Shown here in pieces: positions 17,596 to 26,558 of a DNA stretch of 64,000 bases. The translations under genes and the position numbers were made by a program. Where the stretch lies: contig NZ_LMIE01000022.1 of NCBI RefSeq assembly GCF_001428625.1, positions 351,190 through 415,189 of the forward strand, in the 5' to 3' direction. The notes beneath the pieces were generated by a model. The model saw nothing but the letters and a program-made list of their open reading frames with translations. It did not search any database and had not been told where the DNA came from. Origin of the DNA: Hydrogenophaga sp. Root209 (lineage in GTDB: Bacteria > Pseudomonadota > Gammaproteobacteria > Burkholderiales > Burkholderiaceae_C). Positions within the stretch are counted from its first letter, which is position 1. Every line of letters begins with the position of its first letter.

Positions 17596-18876
17596 TCAGC
17601 CGTAGAGCCAGCGCGCAGGCACCAGCACCAGGTCGGGGAAGATGATGAGCAGGAACATCACGGCGAACTGGGCCAGCATGAAGGGCCACACGCCTCGCGT
17701 GACCTGGTCCATGCTCATCTTGCCGACGCCGGCGACCGTGCTGAGCACCGTGCCCACCGGGGGCGTGATCAGGCCAATGGCGTTGTTGATCATGAACAGC
17801 ACGCCGAAGTACACGGGGTCGATGCCGGCTGCCTTCACCAGCGGCATGAAAACCGGCGTGAGGATCAGGATGGTGGGCGTCATGTCCATGGCCGTGCCCA
17901 CGATCATGGTCAACACCATCATGGCGACCAGCAGCATCGTGGGGTTGTCCAGAATCGGCTCGAGCACCGAGACCAGTTCACCAGGCAGGTTGGCCACCGT
18001 GATCAGCCAGGCCGAGACCATGGCCGCGGCCACCAGAAACATGATCACCGAGGTGGTCTTGGCCGCGGCCAGGAACAGGCCGTACAACTGGTTCAGGCGC
18101 AGCTCCCGGTAGACCACGGTGGAGATGAACAGTGCGTACACCGCGGCGACCACCGCCGCCTCGGTGGGCGTGAACACGCCGAACTTCAGGCCGACGACCA
18201 CGATCAGCGGCAGGACCAGCGCGAAGGTCGCATCTTTCAGGGAAGACAGGACCTCGTGGCGGCTGGCGCGCCTGGCTGGCGCAATGTTGTCTTTGCGCAT
18301 GAGCACCCACCAGGTGACCCAGAGGGACGCCGCCAGCAGGATGCCCGGAAAGATGCCGGCCATGAAGAGCCTGGAAATCGACACGTTGGCCGCCACACCA
18401 AACACCACGAAGCCAATGCTGGGCGGAATGATGGGCGCGATGATGCTGGCCGAGGCCAGCAGGCCGGCCGAGCGTGCCTTGTCGTAACCGGCCTTGTTCA
18501 TCATCGGCAGCAGCAGGGCCGCCAGCGCGGCGGCGTCGGCCACCGCCGAGCCCGAGAGCGCCGCCAACATCACCGCGGCGATGATGCCCACGTAGCCCAG
18601 CCCGCCCCGCACGTGACCGACCAGGGTCATCGCGAAATGCACGATGCGCCGCGAGAGGCCACCGGCATTCATGATTTCGCCGGCGAGCATGAAGAACGGC
18701 ACCGCCAGCAGCGGAAAACTGTTCGCGCCTTCAATCGCGTTCTGCGCGAGGATCTGCGCGTCGAAGATGTCCAGGTGCCACATCAGGGCGGCACCGCACA
18801 ACAGCAGGGAAAAGGCAATCGGCACGCCCAGCGCCATGGCACCCAGCAAGGCGCCGAGGAAGACAGCGATGGTCAT
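17596..18876 (-). CDS. TRAP transporter large permease (DctM)
   Basis: A 426-residue protein with about 12 hydrophobic segments, typical for the sodium-coupled large subunit. Motifs include GVPIAFSLLLCGAALM near the start, PFFMLAGEIMNAGGLSRRIV, ALSGSAVADAAALAALLLPM, and ITPPVGTVLSTVAGV near the end. The start overlaps the dctQ stop by 4 bp. It acts in the inner membrane with the DctQ and DctP genes of the same operon. Confidence 0.93.
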   Translation of the reverse strand: MTIAVFLGALLGAMALGVPIAFSLLLCGAALMWHLDIFDAQILAQNAIEGANSFPLLAVPFFMLAGEIMNAGGLSRRIVHFAMTLVGHVRGGLGYVGIIAAVMLAALSGSAVADAAALAALLLPMMNKAGYDKARSAGLLASASIIAPIIPPSIGFVVFGVAANVSISRLFMAGIFPGILLAASLWVTWWVLMRKDNIAPARRASRHEVLSSLKDATFALVLPLIVVVGLKFGVFTPTEAAVVAAVYALFISTVVYRELRLNQLYGLFLAAAKTTSVIMFLVAAAMVSAWLITVANLPGELVSVLEPILDNPTMLLVAMMVLTMIVGTAMDMTPTILILTPVFMPLVKAAGIDPVYFGVLFMINNAIGLITPPVGTVLSTVAGVGKMSMDQVTRGVWPFMLAQFAVMFLLIIFPDLVLVPARWLYG

Positions 18877-19427
18877 GGCTTGTCTCCAGCCGGTGGGATT
18901 TCAGGGTGCCCGGTGGGCATGTCGTCGGACTCGCGCACGCCGATGAGTTCTGCCTCGCTCAGTTGTCCGCTCAGCAGCTTGTAGAGGTCGTTGAGAACCA
19001 CCAGCCCCGCCATCACGGCGAACACCACACCACTCACATAAAAGCCGGCCATGGACACCTCCATGACCGCGCTCGTGGTGCCCAGGTTCACCACCGTCTG
19101 CGCCCAGGCGCCGGTGAACATCTGCCAGCAGATGAACAGCATCAGCAACTGGGCGAGGACCATGCACAGCTTCTTGCCGCCCAGCGGCAGGCGCGAGATC
19201 AGCGCGTCGGTGCCGAGGTGGGCGCGGTCGCGCATGGCCACCAGTGCGCCCATGAACGTCATCCAGACGAAAAGCCAGCGCGACAGCTCTTCCGACACCG
19301 CGATCCCGCTGTTGAAGCCGTAGCGCAGGACCACATTGCCGAACACCAGGACGACCATCAGGCCGAGACAACCGACCATGGCCACCGACAGCAGCCGGCA
19401 GTAGTGATCGATGAGTTTTTGCACCAT
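18873..19427 (-). CDS. TRAP transporter small permease (DctQ)
   Basis: A 184-residue protein with four membrane helices. The conserved region VVLRYGFNSGIAVSEELSRW followed by LFVWMTFMGALVAMRDRAHL is diagnostic of DctQ. AGGAAA lies 8 bp before ATG 19427. It is the first gene of the seven-gene operon running leftwards to 13303, and is divergent from the TetR regulator across 128 bp. Confidence 0.92.
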   Translation of the reverse strand: MVQKLIDHYCRLLSVAMVGCLGLMVVLVFGNVVLRYGFNSGIAVSEELSRWLFVWMTFMGALVAMRDRAHLGTDALISRLPLGGKKLCMVLAQLLMLFICWQMFTGAWAQTVVNLGTTSAVMEVSMAGFYVSGVVFAVMAGLVVLNDLYKLLSGQLSEAELIGVRESDDMPTGHPEIPPAGDKP

Positions 19428-19459
19428 GAGTTTGTTTCCTCTTGGGGCAATTTTGTACG

Positions 19460-19471
19460 AACTGGTTAGTT
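19460..19471. promoter_or_regulatory. Candidate TetR operator upstream of dctQ
   Basis: AACTGGTTAGTT is an inverted repeat (AACT, four bases, AGTT) about 30 bp before the dctQ start, in the region between the operon and the divergent TetR gene. TetR repressors often bind short palindromes of this kind. No second copy is seen in the intergenic region, so this is tentative. Confidence 0.35.
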
Positions 19472-19555
19472 TGCTATTTGGGAAAAACCCTTAATTCCGC
19501 CACCGCACGACAGCCGGCATCTCCATCGTCCAGCTCGTCATGCACACGGCATTCT

Positions 19556-20242
19556 TCATGCGCGCAGGTAGCGCACGACCATGTCGATCACATTGGAACG
19601 GCGTTGCGCCAGCACCTGAGGGTCTTGCACCTGGTGCTTGAAGATCTGGCTGAAGGTGTACTGGTTGGACACGTTGAAGAAGGTCAACGCGGAGATGCTG
19701 GCGTGGATGTCGATGGGGTCCACGCCCGGGCGAAACACGCCCTCGGCCACGCCACGGTCGTAGAGGTTGCGGATGGCCTGGATGGCGGGAACATTCAGCG
19801 CCTGAATGCTCTTGCTCTGGGCGATGTACTGACCGCGCAGCATGTTCTCCGACATCACCAGCCGCACATAGTCCTGGTTGCCGTTGTGGTGGTCAAAGGT
19901 GAACCCCACCAAGGTGCGCAAGGCCTCTTCAGGCGGCAGATTTTCCAGATTCAACTCACCCTCGATGCTCCGGACCCGGCGGTAGGACTCTTCCAGCACC
20001 GCGATATACAAACCTTCTTTGCTACCAAAATAGTAGTAAATCATGCGCTTGCTGGTGCGCGTGGCCGCTGCGATCTCGTCGATGCGCGCACCGGCCAGGC
20101 CCTTGTCCGCAAACTCGTGGGTGGCCACCTTCAGGATCTCGGCCATGGTCCGCGCCGGATCGTTGGTGCGCCCGGTGACGCCCGCGCTCTTGGGCAAAGG
20201 CGCTGCAGATTTGGCGGCGAGGGAATGTACTGCATCGTTCAT
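19556..20242 (-). CDS. TetR-family regulator of the quinate/shikimate-type operon
   Basis: A 228-residue protein from ATG 20242 (AGGA just upstream). The helix-turn-helix is IDEIAAATRTSKRMIYYYFG at about residues 55-80, followed by SKEGLYIAVLEE. The C-terminal ligand domain has YVRLVMSENMLRGQYI and resembles regulators of aromatic uptake/catabolism operons in Burkholderiales. Its gene runs in the same direction as the dct-aroQ-aroE operon and precedes it. The inducer is unknown; an operon substrate such as 3-dehydroshikimate or protocatechuate is plausible. Confidence 0.88.
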   Translation of the reverse strand: MNDAVHSLAAKSAAPLPKSAGVTGRTNDPARTMAEILKVATHEFADKGLAGARIDEIAAATRTSKRMIYYYFGSKEGLYIAVLEESYRRVRSIEGELNLENLPPEEALRTLVGFTFDHHNGNQDYVRLVMSENMLRGQYIAQSKSIQALNVPAIQAIRNLYDRGVAEGVFRPGVDPIDIHASISALTFFNVSNQYTFSQIFKHQVQDPQVLAQRRSNVIDMVVRYLRA

Positions 20243-20473
20243 TCCTGAAGTATAGGAGCGCCCATGCGCGTCGCGGCGCAAGTTCTGGGCGCACTTTGGC
20301 GGCACGAAACACCCGCTTGCAAAACATTCCGTTCGGCCACTTCAAATGCGATCTATTCTCATTTAATATGCACCTGCAAGCCATCCCAGGTCCCTCGTCA
20401 CCTTCGAATCCGGACCGGCAGCCAGCACCGCTCGCGCCCTGTCGCGATGTCAAAACCCTGTCTGGAGACCGCC

Positions 20474-20812
20474 GTGAACACCGATACCGAACTGCCTGAG
20501 GACGAAGAACATGTGCTGCCCTGCACCGAGGCCATGCTGGCCGGCACGCTGGCGCTGATGACGGGACATGCCCAGAGCGCTTGCGCCACCCAGCGCGATC
20601 TCATGGGCAGGAAGATTCGCTCCAACCTGTTTTTTCTGGGCCAACACCCGGCACTCACGCCGAGCTTTCGCACCGTGCTTCAGCGCATGCACCAGCACTG
20701 GGACACGCTCCTGAAGAGCAGCGACGGGTCGGCAGCGCAGTCCTCGCTGCGCAATGACGATCTTTTGCCAGAGCGGCGCCTCTGGCACACCTTGGCGTCC
20801 ACCGTGCAATGA
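20474..20812 (+). CDS. Hypothetical protein
   Basis: I do not recognise this family. Starting at the GTG at 20474 (TGGAG 8 bp upstream) it has 112 residues; the in-frame ATG at 20447 would give 121. It is soluble, with an acidic start (TELPEDEEHVLPCTE) and a helical middle (LAGTLALMTGHAQSACATQR) followed by IRSNLFFLGQHPALTPSFRT. It overlaps the next gene by 4 bp, so the two are probably translated together. Two conserved-looking cysteines are present. Confidence 0.6.
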   Translation: MNTDTELPEDEEHVLPCTEAMLAGTLALMTGHAQSACATQRDLMGRKIRSNLFFLGQHPALTPSFRTVLQRMHQHWDTLLKSSDGSAAQSSLRNDDLLPERRLWHTLASTVQ

Positions 20813-21195
20813 GCAATCAACCAACGGGTGTGACGCAAGAGCACGCCATCCTCACCCGGCACCTGGGCAGCGTGCAGGACCGCGTGTCCCGACTTCTGTG
20901 TGACAAGGAGAGCGAGTTGCAGACCCTGTCCAGCGAGGTCGTGCGGCTGCGTGGGCTGCTGGTGCTGTCACGCACTTCAATGCTGTGGGGTCTGTCTGCA
21001 CCACTGATGCGTGTCGGGCGCCGCCCCGCGATGCTGCCATCTCTTGAGCAGCCAACCGCGGCTCGGCAGGAAGACCTGGAAGCCTCGCGCAAGGCCATCT
21101 GCCAGACCGGGTGCACGGGACACGCCCACCACTGGCTGTCGGACGAAGGGCAATGCCGATGGAGTGGTCGGCCCTGCGATGCGGGCTGTGGCTGA
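20809..21195 (+). CDS. Hypothetical protein coupled to the preceding gene
   Basis: A 128-residue protein starting inside the stop codon of the preceding gene (ATGA). The N-terminal half has a coiled-coil-like stretch (HLGSVQDRVSRLLCDKESEL then LSSEVVRLRGLLVL). The C-terminal tail is rich in Cys and His (CQTGCTGHAHHW, CRWSGRPCDAGCG), which could bind a metal. No family is recognised. It ends shortly before the convergent DUF4148 gene. Confidence 0.55.
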   Translation: MSNQPTGVTQEHAILTRHLGSVQDRVSRLLCDKESELQTLSSEVVRLRGLLVLSRTSMLWGLSAPLMRVGRRPAMLPSLEQPTAARQEDLEASRKAICQTGCTGHAHHWLSDEGQCRWSGRPCDAGCG

Positions 21196-21222
21196 AGCCT
21201 CCCGCCGCGCGGGTCAACCGCA

Positions 21223-21609
21223 TCACTGCTGATTCAGTTGGCCGACGGTCATGTCACCGGCAGCGCGCAGGCCTGCCTGGCGGATCTGCTCGGCTTGCTC
21301 GGGCGTGGTCACGATGGGGTACCCGTTGTCGGAGAAGTTCACCAGACCCAGGCGCCGGGCTTCGTCGAGTTCGGCCCGCACTTGAGCGCGAGTCTTGCCG
21401 GTTTGACCTGGCTTGGCTGGGTAGTTGGAAGGATTGATTTCGTTCAGTTTCAAGCCGGTTTCACTGTCGGCCAGCACGTTGCCCGTGCGGATGGCCTCTG
21501 CCAGTTCTGCCTTCACCTGAGCGCGGGTCAGCGGAGCGTTCTGGGCGAAGGCGGTGCCAGCGGTGGCAGCGAGGATCAGGGGCAGGAGGATGGTGGTCGA
21601 GAGTTTCAT
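21223..21609 (-). CDS. DUF4148-type secreted protein
   Basis: A 128-residue protein from ATG 21609, with AAGGA 7 bp upstream. It has a signal peptide (MKLSTTILLPLILAATAGTAFA) and then two copies of the short helical motif LTRAQVKAELAEA / KTRAQVRAELDEARRLG that marks DUF4148 proteins of Burkholderiales. The function is unknown. It is divergent from a metal-type two-component system, and such small proteins are often regulated by these systems, so it may be a target. Confidence 0.8.
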   Translation of the reverse strand: MKLSTTILLPLILAATAGTAFAQNAPLTRAQVKAELAEAIRTGNVLADSETGLKLNEINPSNYPAKPGQTGKTRAQVRAELDEARRLGLVNFSDNGYPIVTTPEQAEQIRQAGLRAAGDMTVGQLNQQ

Positions 21610-21814
21610 GATGAGTCCTTGTGAGAGCGTTGGGGAGGAGACTGGTGTGCCGCTTTGTGTTTGGCACAGGAAGAACTTTAAAAACCGAGGTTGTCGTTTC
21701 CCGAACGCCAGAATGACAAATTCGTAATACAGAAAAAAGGCCGTTTCCATGACAATTCGGGCTCCTCCCCAGGGGTGTCACGCCCCTGCCCTGCCACCCC
21801 GATGGACTCCTGCA

Positions 21815-22495
21815 ATGCGAGTGCTGGTCATTGAAGACGAAGCCAAGATCGCTGACTACGTCAAGCGCGGCCTGTCCGAGGCCGGCTACACGGTGGACGT
21901 GGCGCGCGATGGCATCGCAGGCCGCTACCTCGCGCTGGAAGGCGACTACCAGCTCGTGGTGCTCGACATCATGTTGCCGGGCATCGATGGTTTCGGGGTG
22001 CTGGCGGCGTTGCGCGAGAAGCGCGGCACGCCGGTGCTCATGCTCACCGCACGCGACCGCGTGGAGGACCGCGTGCAAGGCCTGCAGGCCGGTGCCGATG
22101 ACTACCTCGTCAAGCCGTTTGCCTTCTCCGAACTGCTCGCTCGCGTGGGCGCCCTGTTGCGCCGGGGCCCGGCAGCCACCGAAGCTGCCAACACCCGCAT
22201 GGCGGTGAGCGATCTGGAGATGGACTTGCTCAGCCGCAAGGCCTGGCGTTCGGGGCAGCGGCTTGATCTCACCGCCAAGGAGTTCTCGTTGCTCGCGCTG
22301 CTGGCGCGGCGCAAGGGGCAGATCCTGTCGCGCACGACCATTGCCGAGCAGGTGTGGGACATGAACTTCGACTCGGACACCAACGTGGTGGAGGTGGCCG
22401 TGCGCCGACTGCGCTCCAAGATGGACGATCCTTTCAAACCCAAGCTGTTGCACAACGTGCGTGGCATGGGCTACGTGCTGGAGGAGCGGGCATGA
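21815..22495 (+). CDS. OmpR-family response regulator (heavy-metal type)
   Basis: A 226-residue protein from ATG 21815. The receiver domain (MRVLVIEDEAKIADYVKRGL, phospho-acceptor Asp in VVLDIMLPGIDG) is followed by a winged-helix domain (LDLTAKEFSLLALLARRKGQ, then VWDMNFDSDTNVVEVAVRRL). KIADYVKRGLSEAGY and FDSDTNVVEVAVRRLR place it in the CusR/CopR/CzcR group. It overlaps the sensor kinase gene by 4 bp. Confidence 0.93.
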   Translation: MRVLVIEDEAKIADYVKRGLSEAGYTVDVARDGIAGRYLALEGDYQLVVLDIMLPGIDGFGVLAALREKRGTPVLMLTARDRVEDRVQGLQAGADDYLVKPFAFSELLARVGALLRRGPAATEAANTRMAVSDLEMDLLSRKAWRSGQRLDLTAKEFSLLALLARRKGQILSRTTIAEQVWDMNFDSDTNVVEVAVRRLRSKMDDPFKPKLLHNVRGMGYVLEERA

Positions 22496-23913
22496 GCGCA
22501 GCGCCGGGCCGTTCCCAAGCAAGCTCGCACCGCAGCCCGCAGGGCGAAGGTACTCCATTGAGTTCGCAGGCCATTTCATCCACCGAGCCGTGCGCCTATT
22601 CGATCGGCCGGCGCCTGTCGCTGCTGCTGGCGATCCAGACCGTGATCGGCCTGGGCGTGTTGCTGGCGTTCATCTACGGCGCCACCACCATGCTGTTCAC
22701 CGCCAAGCACGAGGAAGAACTGCGCAGCTACTCGGCTGTGCTGGTCGACGTGGTGCGGGACGCCAACGCCAAGGGTGGCGAGGCCGAGATCCAGGCCAAG
22801 CTCGCGTGGCTGGCCGAACGCCGCCCAGGCACCTTCGTGCAAGTGAACCGCGCCGATGGCAGCGAGCTTTACCGCGACAAGGCCCCCACCTTCGACGTGG
22901 CCACGTCGGTCTCGCGAGCCATGCCGTTCTCGGTCGATCTGAACAGATCTTCCCCCCTGCAAGGCACGCTGATTCTGGACTGCACCCAAGACGCCAAGAC
23001 AGCCAAACGCATGGCCTTGTTGCTGATCGCGGCCGTGCTGGCCGGTGCGGCGCTCGTGGGCTGGGGCACCTTCTGGCGCGTGCGCTGCAGCCTGCGACCC
23101 CTGATCGACCTGGCGGGACAGACCAAAGCCATCGACGCGCGACGCCTGGGTCAACGGCTCACCCTGGCCGAACCGGTCGAGGAACTGCAACCGTTGATCG
23201 ACCAGTTCAACGGCCTGATGAACCGGGTTGAACGAACCTACGAGCAGCTCGAAGGCTTCAACGCCGATGTGGCCCACGAACTGCGCACGCCCTTGACCAA
23301 CCTGATCGGCCAGACCGAGGTGGCGCTCAGCCGCGAGCGCAGTGTCGGCGAACTCGAAGACACGCTGCACTCGAACCTGGAGGAACTGCACCGCATGGCG
23401 GCCATCGTCAACGACATGCTGTTTCTCGCGCAGGCCGATCGCGGCGTGAAGGCACGGCGTGGCGCCTCGGTGAGCCTGGCGCAACTGGTGCAACAGGTGG
23501 TCGAGTTCCATGAAGCACCGATGGAGGAGCGTGGACTGACGGTGAGCATCGAGGGCGACACCCGGTTGTCCATCGACGAGCCGCTGGTCAAGCGCGCCTT
23601 GTCCAACCTGCTGGGCAACGCGATCCGCTACGCCGACACCGGCACGAATCTGTGTGTGCGCATCGCACGCGAATCGGGCGACAGCGTGCGGCTGTGGGTG
23701 GAGAACACGGGGCCCTGCATTGAGCCCGAGCACCTGCCGCGCCTGTTCGACCGCTTCTTCCGCGCCGACGCATCGCGTTGCGAGCTCGAAAAGCCGCACC
23801 ACGGCCTGGGCCTGTCCATCGTGGCCGCCATCGCCCGCATGCACGACGGCTTCCCCGCCGCCGAATCCAGCGGTGGCACCACCCGCGTGGGATTCAGCCT
23901 GCACGCGGCCTGA
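22492..23913 (+). CDS. Sensor histidine kinase (CusS/heavy-metal type)
   Basis: A 473-residue membrane kinase. The first 40 residues are an unusual Ser/Pro-rich extension, followed by a membrane helix (LSLLLAIQTVIGLGVLLAFI), a periplasmic domain of about 120 residues and a second helix near residue 180. A HAMP-like segment follows. The phospho-accepting His is in DVAHELRTPLTNLIGQTEVA. The ATPase part has NLLGNAIRYAD and HGLGLSIVAAIARMH. It pairs with the upstream response regulator. The signal is probably a metal or envelope stress, inferred from family membership. Confidence 0.92.
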   Translation: MSAAPGRSQASSHRSPQGEGTPLSSQAISSTEPCAYSIGRRLSLLLAIQTVIGLGVLLAFIYGATTMLFTAKHEEELRSYSAVLVDVVRDANAKGGEAEIQAKLAWLAERRPGTFVQVNRADGSELYRDKAPTFDVATSVSRAMPFSVDLNRSSPLQGTLILDCTQDAKTAKRMALLLIAAVLAGAALVGWGTFWRVRCSLRPLIDLAGQTKAIDARRLGQRLTLAEPVEELQPLIDQFNGLMNRVERTYEQLEGFNADVAHELRTPLTNLIGQTEVALSRERSVGELEDTLHSNLEELHRMAAIVNDMLFLAQADRGVKARRGASVSLAQLVQQVVEFHEAPMEERGLTVSIEGDTRLSIDEPLVKRALSNLLGNAIRYADTGTNLCVRIARESGDSVRLWVENTGPCIEPEHLPRLFDRFFRADASRCELEKPHHGLGLSIVAAIARMHDGFPAAESSGGTTRVGFSLHAA

Positions 23914-23919
23914 GCGACT

Positions 23920-25194
23920 TCAGTCCGCCAGAAACAGGGCCTGCAGGTCGCTGAGGAAATCGAAACCGCGCTCGGTGGGCCACACCCGCGCCGCATCGCG
24001 CGCAATCAAGCCTTTTTGTACCGCCTGTGCCAGGCCCGGCTCGATGCTGGAAAGCGGCAGGCCGGTGCGCTCCATGAACTGCTGCAGGGCAAAGCCTTCC
24101 TTGAGCCGCATGGCATTGAGCATGAATTCGAACGGCAGCTCGGCGCGCGAAACTTCGTCGGCGCTCACCACGGCGTTGCCCTCAAGCGCTCGCTCCATGT
24201 ACAGCCGAGGCTCGCGCACGCGCACCGGGCGCGCCACGCGGTGGGCAAAGCTCAGCTTGCTGTGCGCGCCCGCGCCAATGCCCAGGTAGTCGCCGAACTG
24301 CCAGTAGTTGGTGTTGTGCCAGCAGCGGTGCCCCGCACGCGCATAGGCTGACACCTCGTAGCGTTGCAGGCCCGCCTCGCCGGTGAGTTCGGTGATGCGG
24401 TCGAGCATGTCCCACGCCTCGTCTTCGGGCGGCAGGGTCGGCGGGTACTTGGCGAAGTAGGTGTTGGGCTCCAGCGTGAGGTGGTAGATGGAAATGTGTG
24501 GCGGCGAGAAGGAGAGTGCCGTGCGCACGTCTGTCTCGCAGTCGGCCAGCGTCTGCCCGGGCAGCGCGTACATGAGGTCGAGGTTGAAGGTATCGAAGGC
24601 CTGCGCGGCCTCCTCCACCGCGGCCATGGCCTGGTCGCGATCGTGCACGCGCCCCAGCGCCTTGAGGTGCGCGTCGTTGAAGCTCTGCACGCCGACAGAA
24701 AGGCGCGTCACGCCCGCTTCGCGAAACGCGCGGAAACGGTCTTTCTCAAACGTGCCCGGATTGGCTTCGAGCGTGATCTCGGCGTCGGCGTCGAGTCGCA
24801 GCAAGGCACGCACGTCGCCCAGCAATCGGTCGATGGCCGCAGGAGAAAACAGGCTCGGTGTACCACCGCCAATGAACACGCTGTGTACTGTGCGCCCCCA
24901 GATCAGTGGTAGCGAGGCTTCAAGATCGGCGCGCAAGGCGTCCAGATAACGCGATTCGGGCAGCGGTTGGTCAGGCTCGGATGTGGCGCTCCATTCGTGC
25001 GAGTTGAAATCGCAGTACGGGCACTTCTTCAGGCACCACGGCAGGTGAATGTAGAGCGAGAGCGGGGGCAGGCTTTGCAGTTGCAGCGTGCCCGGGCGCA
25101 TCCAGTGGCGCACATCGTTCCAGGGCACCTCGGGCTTGGCTCCCCGCTGACTGGGCAGACCACCCGGCCAGGACACAGGCTTGTCGGTGCTCAT
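23920..25194 (-). CDS. hemW: Radical SAM heme chaperone HemW
   Basis: A 424-residue radical SAM protein. The iron-sulphur motif is at C54, C58 and C61 (LPWCLKKCPYCDF). VFIGGGTPSLFSP and RLSVGVQSFNDAHLKALGR are typical. WHNTNYWQFGDYLGIGAGAHS matches the HemW C-terminal domain. HemW is thought to insert heme into respiratory proteins; many databases still call it oxygen-independent coproporphyrinogen oxidase-like. It is the last gene of the kinase-PP2C-rph-rdgB-hemW operon and overlaps rdgB by 4 bp. Confidence 0.94.
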   Translation of the reverse strand: MSTDKPVSWPGGLPSQRGAKPEVPWNDVRHWMRPGTLQLQSLPPLSLYIHLPWCLKKCPYCDFNSHEWSATSEPDQPLPESRYLDALRADLEASLPLIWGRTVHSVFIGGGTPSLFSPAAIDRLLGDVRALLRLDADAEITLEANPGTFEKDRFRAFREAGVTRLSVGVQSFNDAHLKALGRVHDRDQAMAAVEEAAQAFDTFNLDLMYALPGQTLADCETDVRTALSFSPPHISIYHLTLEPNTYFAKYPPTLPPEDEAWDMLDRITELTGEAGLQRYEVSAYARAGHRCWHNTNYWQFGDYLGIGAGAHSKLSFAHRVARPVRVREPRLYMERALEGNAVVSADEVSRAELPFEFMLNAMRLKEGFALQQFMERTGLPLSSIEPGLAQAVQKGLIARDAARVWPTERGFDFLSDLQALFLAD

Positions 25195-25814
25195 GGCACA
25201 GAGCCCGGCGCAGGCGCGAACCAGCGTTCGCGCATCAACTCCAGCATGTGGCGGGCGGCACGCCCACGGTGACTGTTGGCGTTCTTCACTTCGGTGGGCA
25301 GTTCAGCAAAGGTCTTGCCGAAGGCCGGCAGATACATCACCGGGTCGAAGCCGAAGCCGTTCTCGCCGATGGGCTGCCGCGTGATGAGGCCGGGAGCGCG
25401 GCCCGTGGCCACCAATGGCTCAGGGTCATCAGCGCTGCGCAAAGCCACCAGCGTGCTGACCAGTGCGGCGCGGCGGTCGTTCACACCCTGCATCTGTTCG
25501 AGCAACGCTCGCACGTTGTTGTCGTCGCTCTTTGCGTAACCAAACTGCGTGGCGTAGTAAGCCGTGTCGACGCCGGGCAGGCCGTTGAAAGCCTCCACAC
25601 ACAGGCCGGCATCGTCGGCCAGCGCCGGCAGGCCGCTGACCTGCGCGGCGTGGCGCGCCTTGGCCAGGGCGTTCTCCACAAAGGTGCGGTGCGGCTCGGG
25701 TGCTTCGGGAATGTTCAGGTCGGCCTGGCGCACCAGCTCGATGCCCAGCGGCGCAAAGAGCGCCTGCAATTCTACAAGCTTGCCCTTGTTGTTCGACGCC
25801 AGGACCAGCTTCAT
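25191..25814 (-). CDS. rdgB: Non-canonical purine NTP pyrophosphatase (RdgB/HAM1)
   Basis: A 207-residue enzyme that removes dITP, XTP and similar from the nucleotide pool. Family motifs are [16 protein letters not shown] at the start, [34 protein letters not shown] and [20 protein letters not shown]. The length is typical. It overlaps rph by 4 bp upstream and hemW by 4 bp downstream, so the three are translationally coupled. Confidence 0.96.
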   Translation of the reverse strand: MKLVLASNNKGKLVELQALFAPLGIELVRQADLNIPEAPEPHRTFVENALAKARHAAQVSGLPALADDAGLCVEAFNGLPGVDTAYYATQFGYAKSDDNNVRALLEQMQGVNDRRAALVSTLVALRSADDPEPLVATGRAPGLITRQPIGENGFGFDPVMYLPAFGKTFAELPTEVKNANSHRGRAARHMLELMRERWFAPAPGSVP

Positions 25815-26548
25815 GCCGTCAAGATGCCCAGAGCTTGCTTCTGCAGGCTCACGAGTTCGCCGATGCCCTTTTCGGCCAGGGCCAGCAGCGCATCCATCTC
25901 GCGGCGCGTGAAGGCCACGCCCTCGGCCGTGCCTTGCACTTCCACGAAATGCCCGGCACCGGTCATCACCACGTTCATGTCGGTATCGCTAGCGGCATCT
26001 TCCACGTACTCCAGATCCAGCAATGGCACGCCATCCAGGATGCCCACAGAGATCGCAGCCACGTGGTCCTTGATCGGCGACTGTGCAATCTTGCCGTCGG
26101 CAATCAACTTCGACACCGCATCGTGCGCGGCCACGAAAGCGCCGGTGATGCTCGCGGTGCGGGTCCCGCCGTCGGCCTGGATCACGTCGCAGTCAAGCGA
26201 GATGGTGCGCTCGCCCAGCGCCTTGAGATCGAACACAGCGCGCAGCGACCGGCCGATCAGGCGCTGGATTTCCTGCGTGCGACCGCTCTGCTTGCCCTTG
26301 GCGGCTTCCCGGTCGCTGCGGGTGTGCGTGGCGCGCGGCAACATGCCGTACTCGGCAGTCACCCAGCCTTCACCGCTGCCGCGTTTGTGCGGCGGCACCT
26401 TCTCTTCCACCGAGGCGGTGCACAGCACCTTGGTGTGGCCGAATTCGATCAGCACCGAGCCCTCGGCGTGCATGGTGTAGCTGCGGGTGATGCGCACAGG
26501 GCGCAGGGCATCGACGGCCCGTTGGCCGGGTCGGGAAATTTCACTCAT
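25811..26548 (-). CDS. rph: RNase PH
   Basis: A 245-residue phosphate-dependent 3'-5' exoribonuclease acting on tRNA precursors. It begins [40 protein letters not shown] and [20 protein letters not shown] are family signatures, and [20 protein letters not shown] lies near the end. It starts 10 bp after the PP2C gene in the same operon. Confidence 0.97.
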   Translation of the reverse strand: MSEISRPGQRAVDALRPVRITRSYTMHAEGSVLIEFGHTKVLCTASVEEKVPPHKRGSGEGWVTAEYGMLPRATHTRSDREAAKGKQSGRTQEIQRLIGRSLRAVFDLKALGERTISLDCDVIQADGGTRTASITGAFVAAHDAVSKLIADGKIAQSPIKDHVAAISVGILDGVPLLDLEYVEDAASDTDMNVVMTGAGHFVEVQGTAEGVAFTRREMDALLALAEKGIGELVSLQKQALGILTA

Positions 26549-26558
26549 GGGGAAAACC

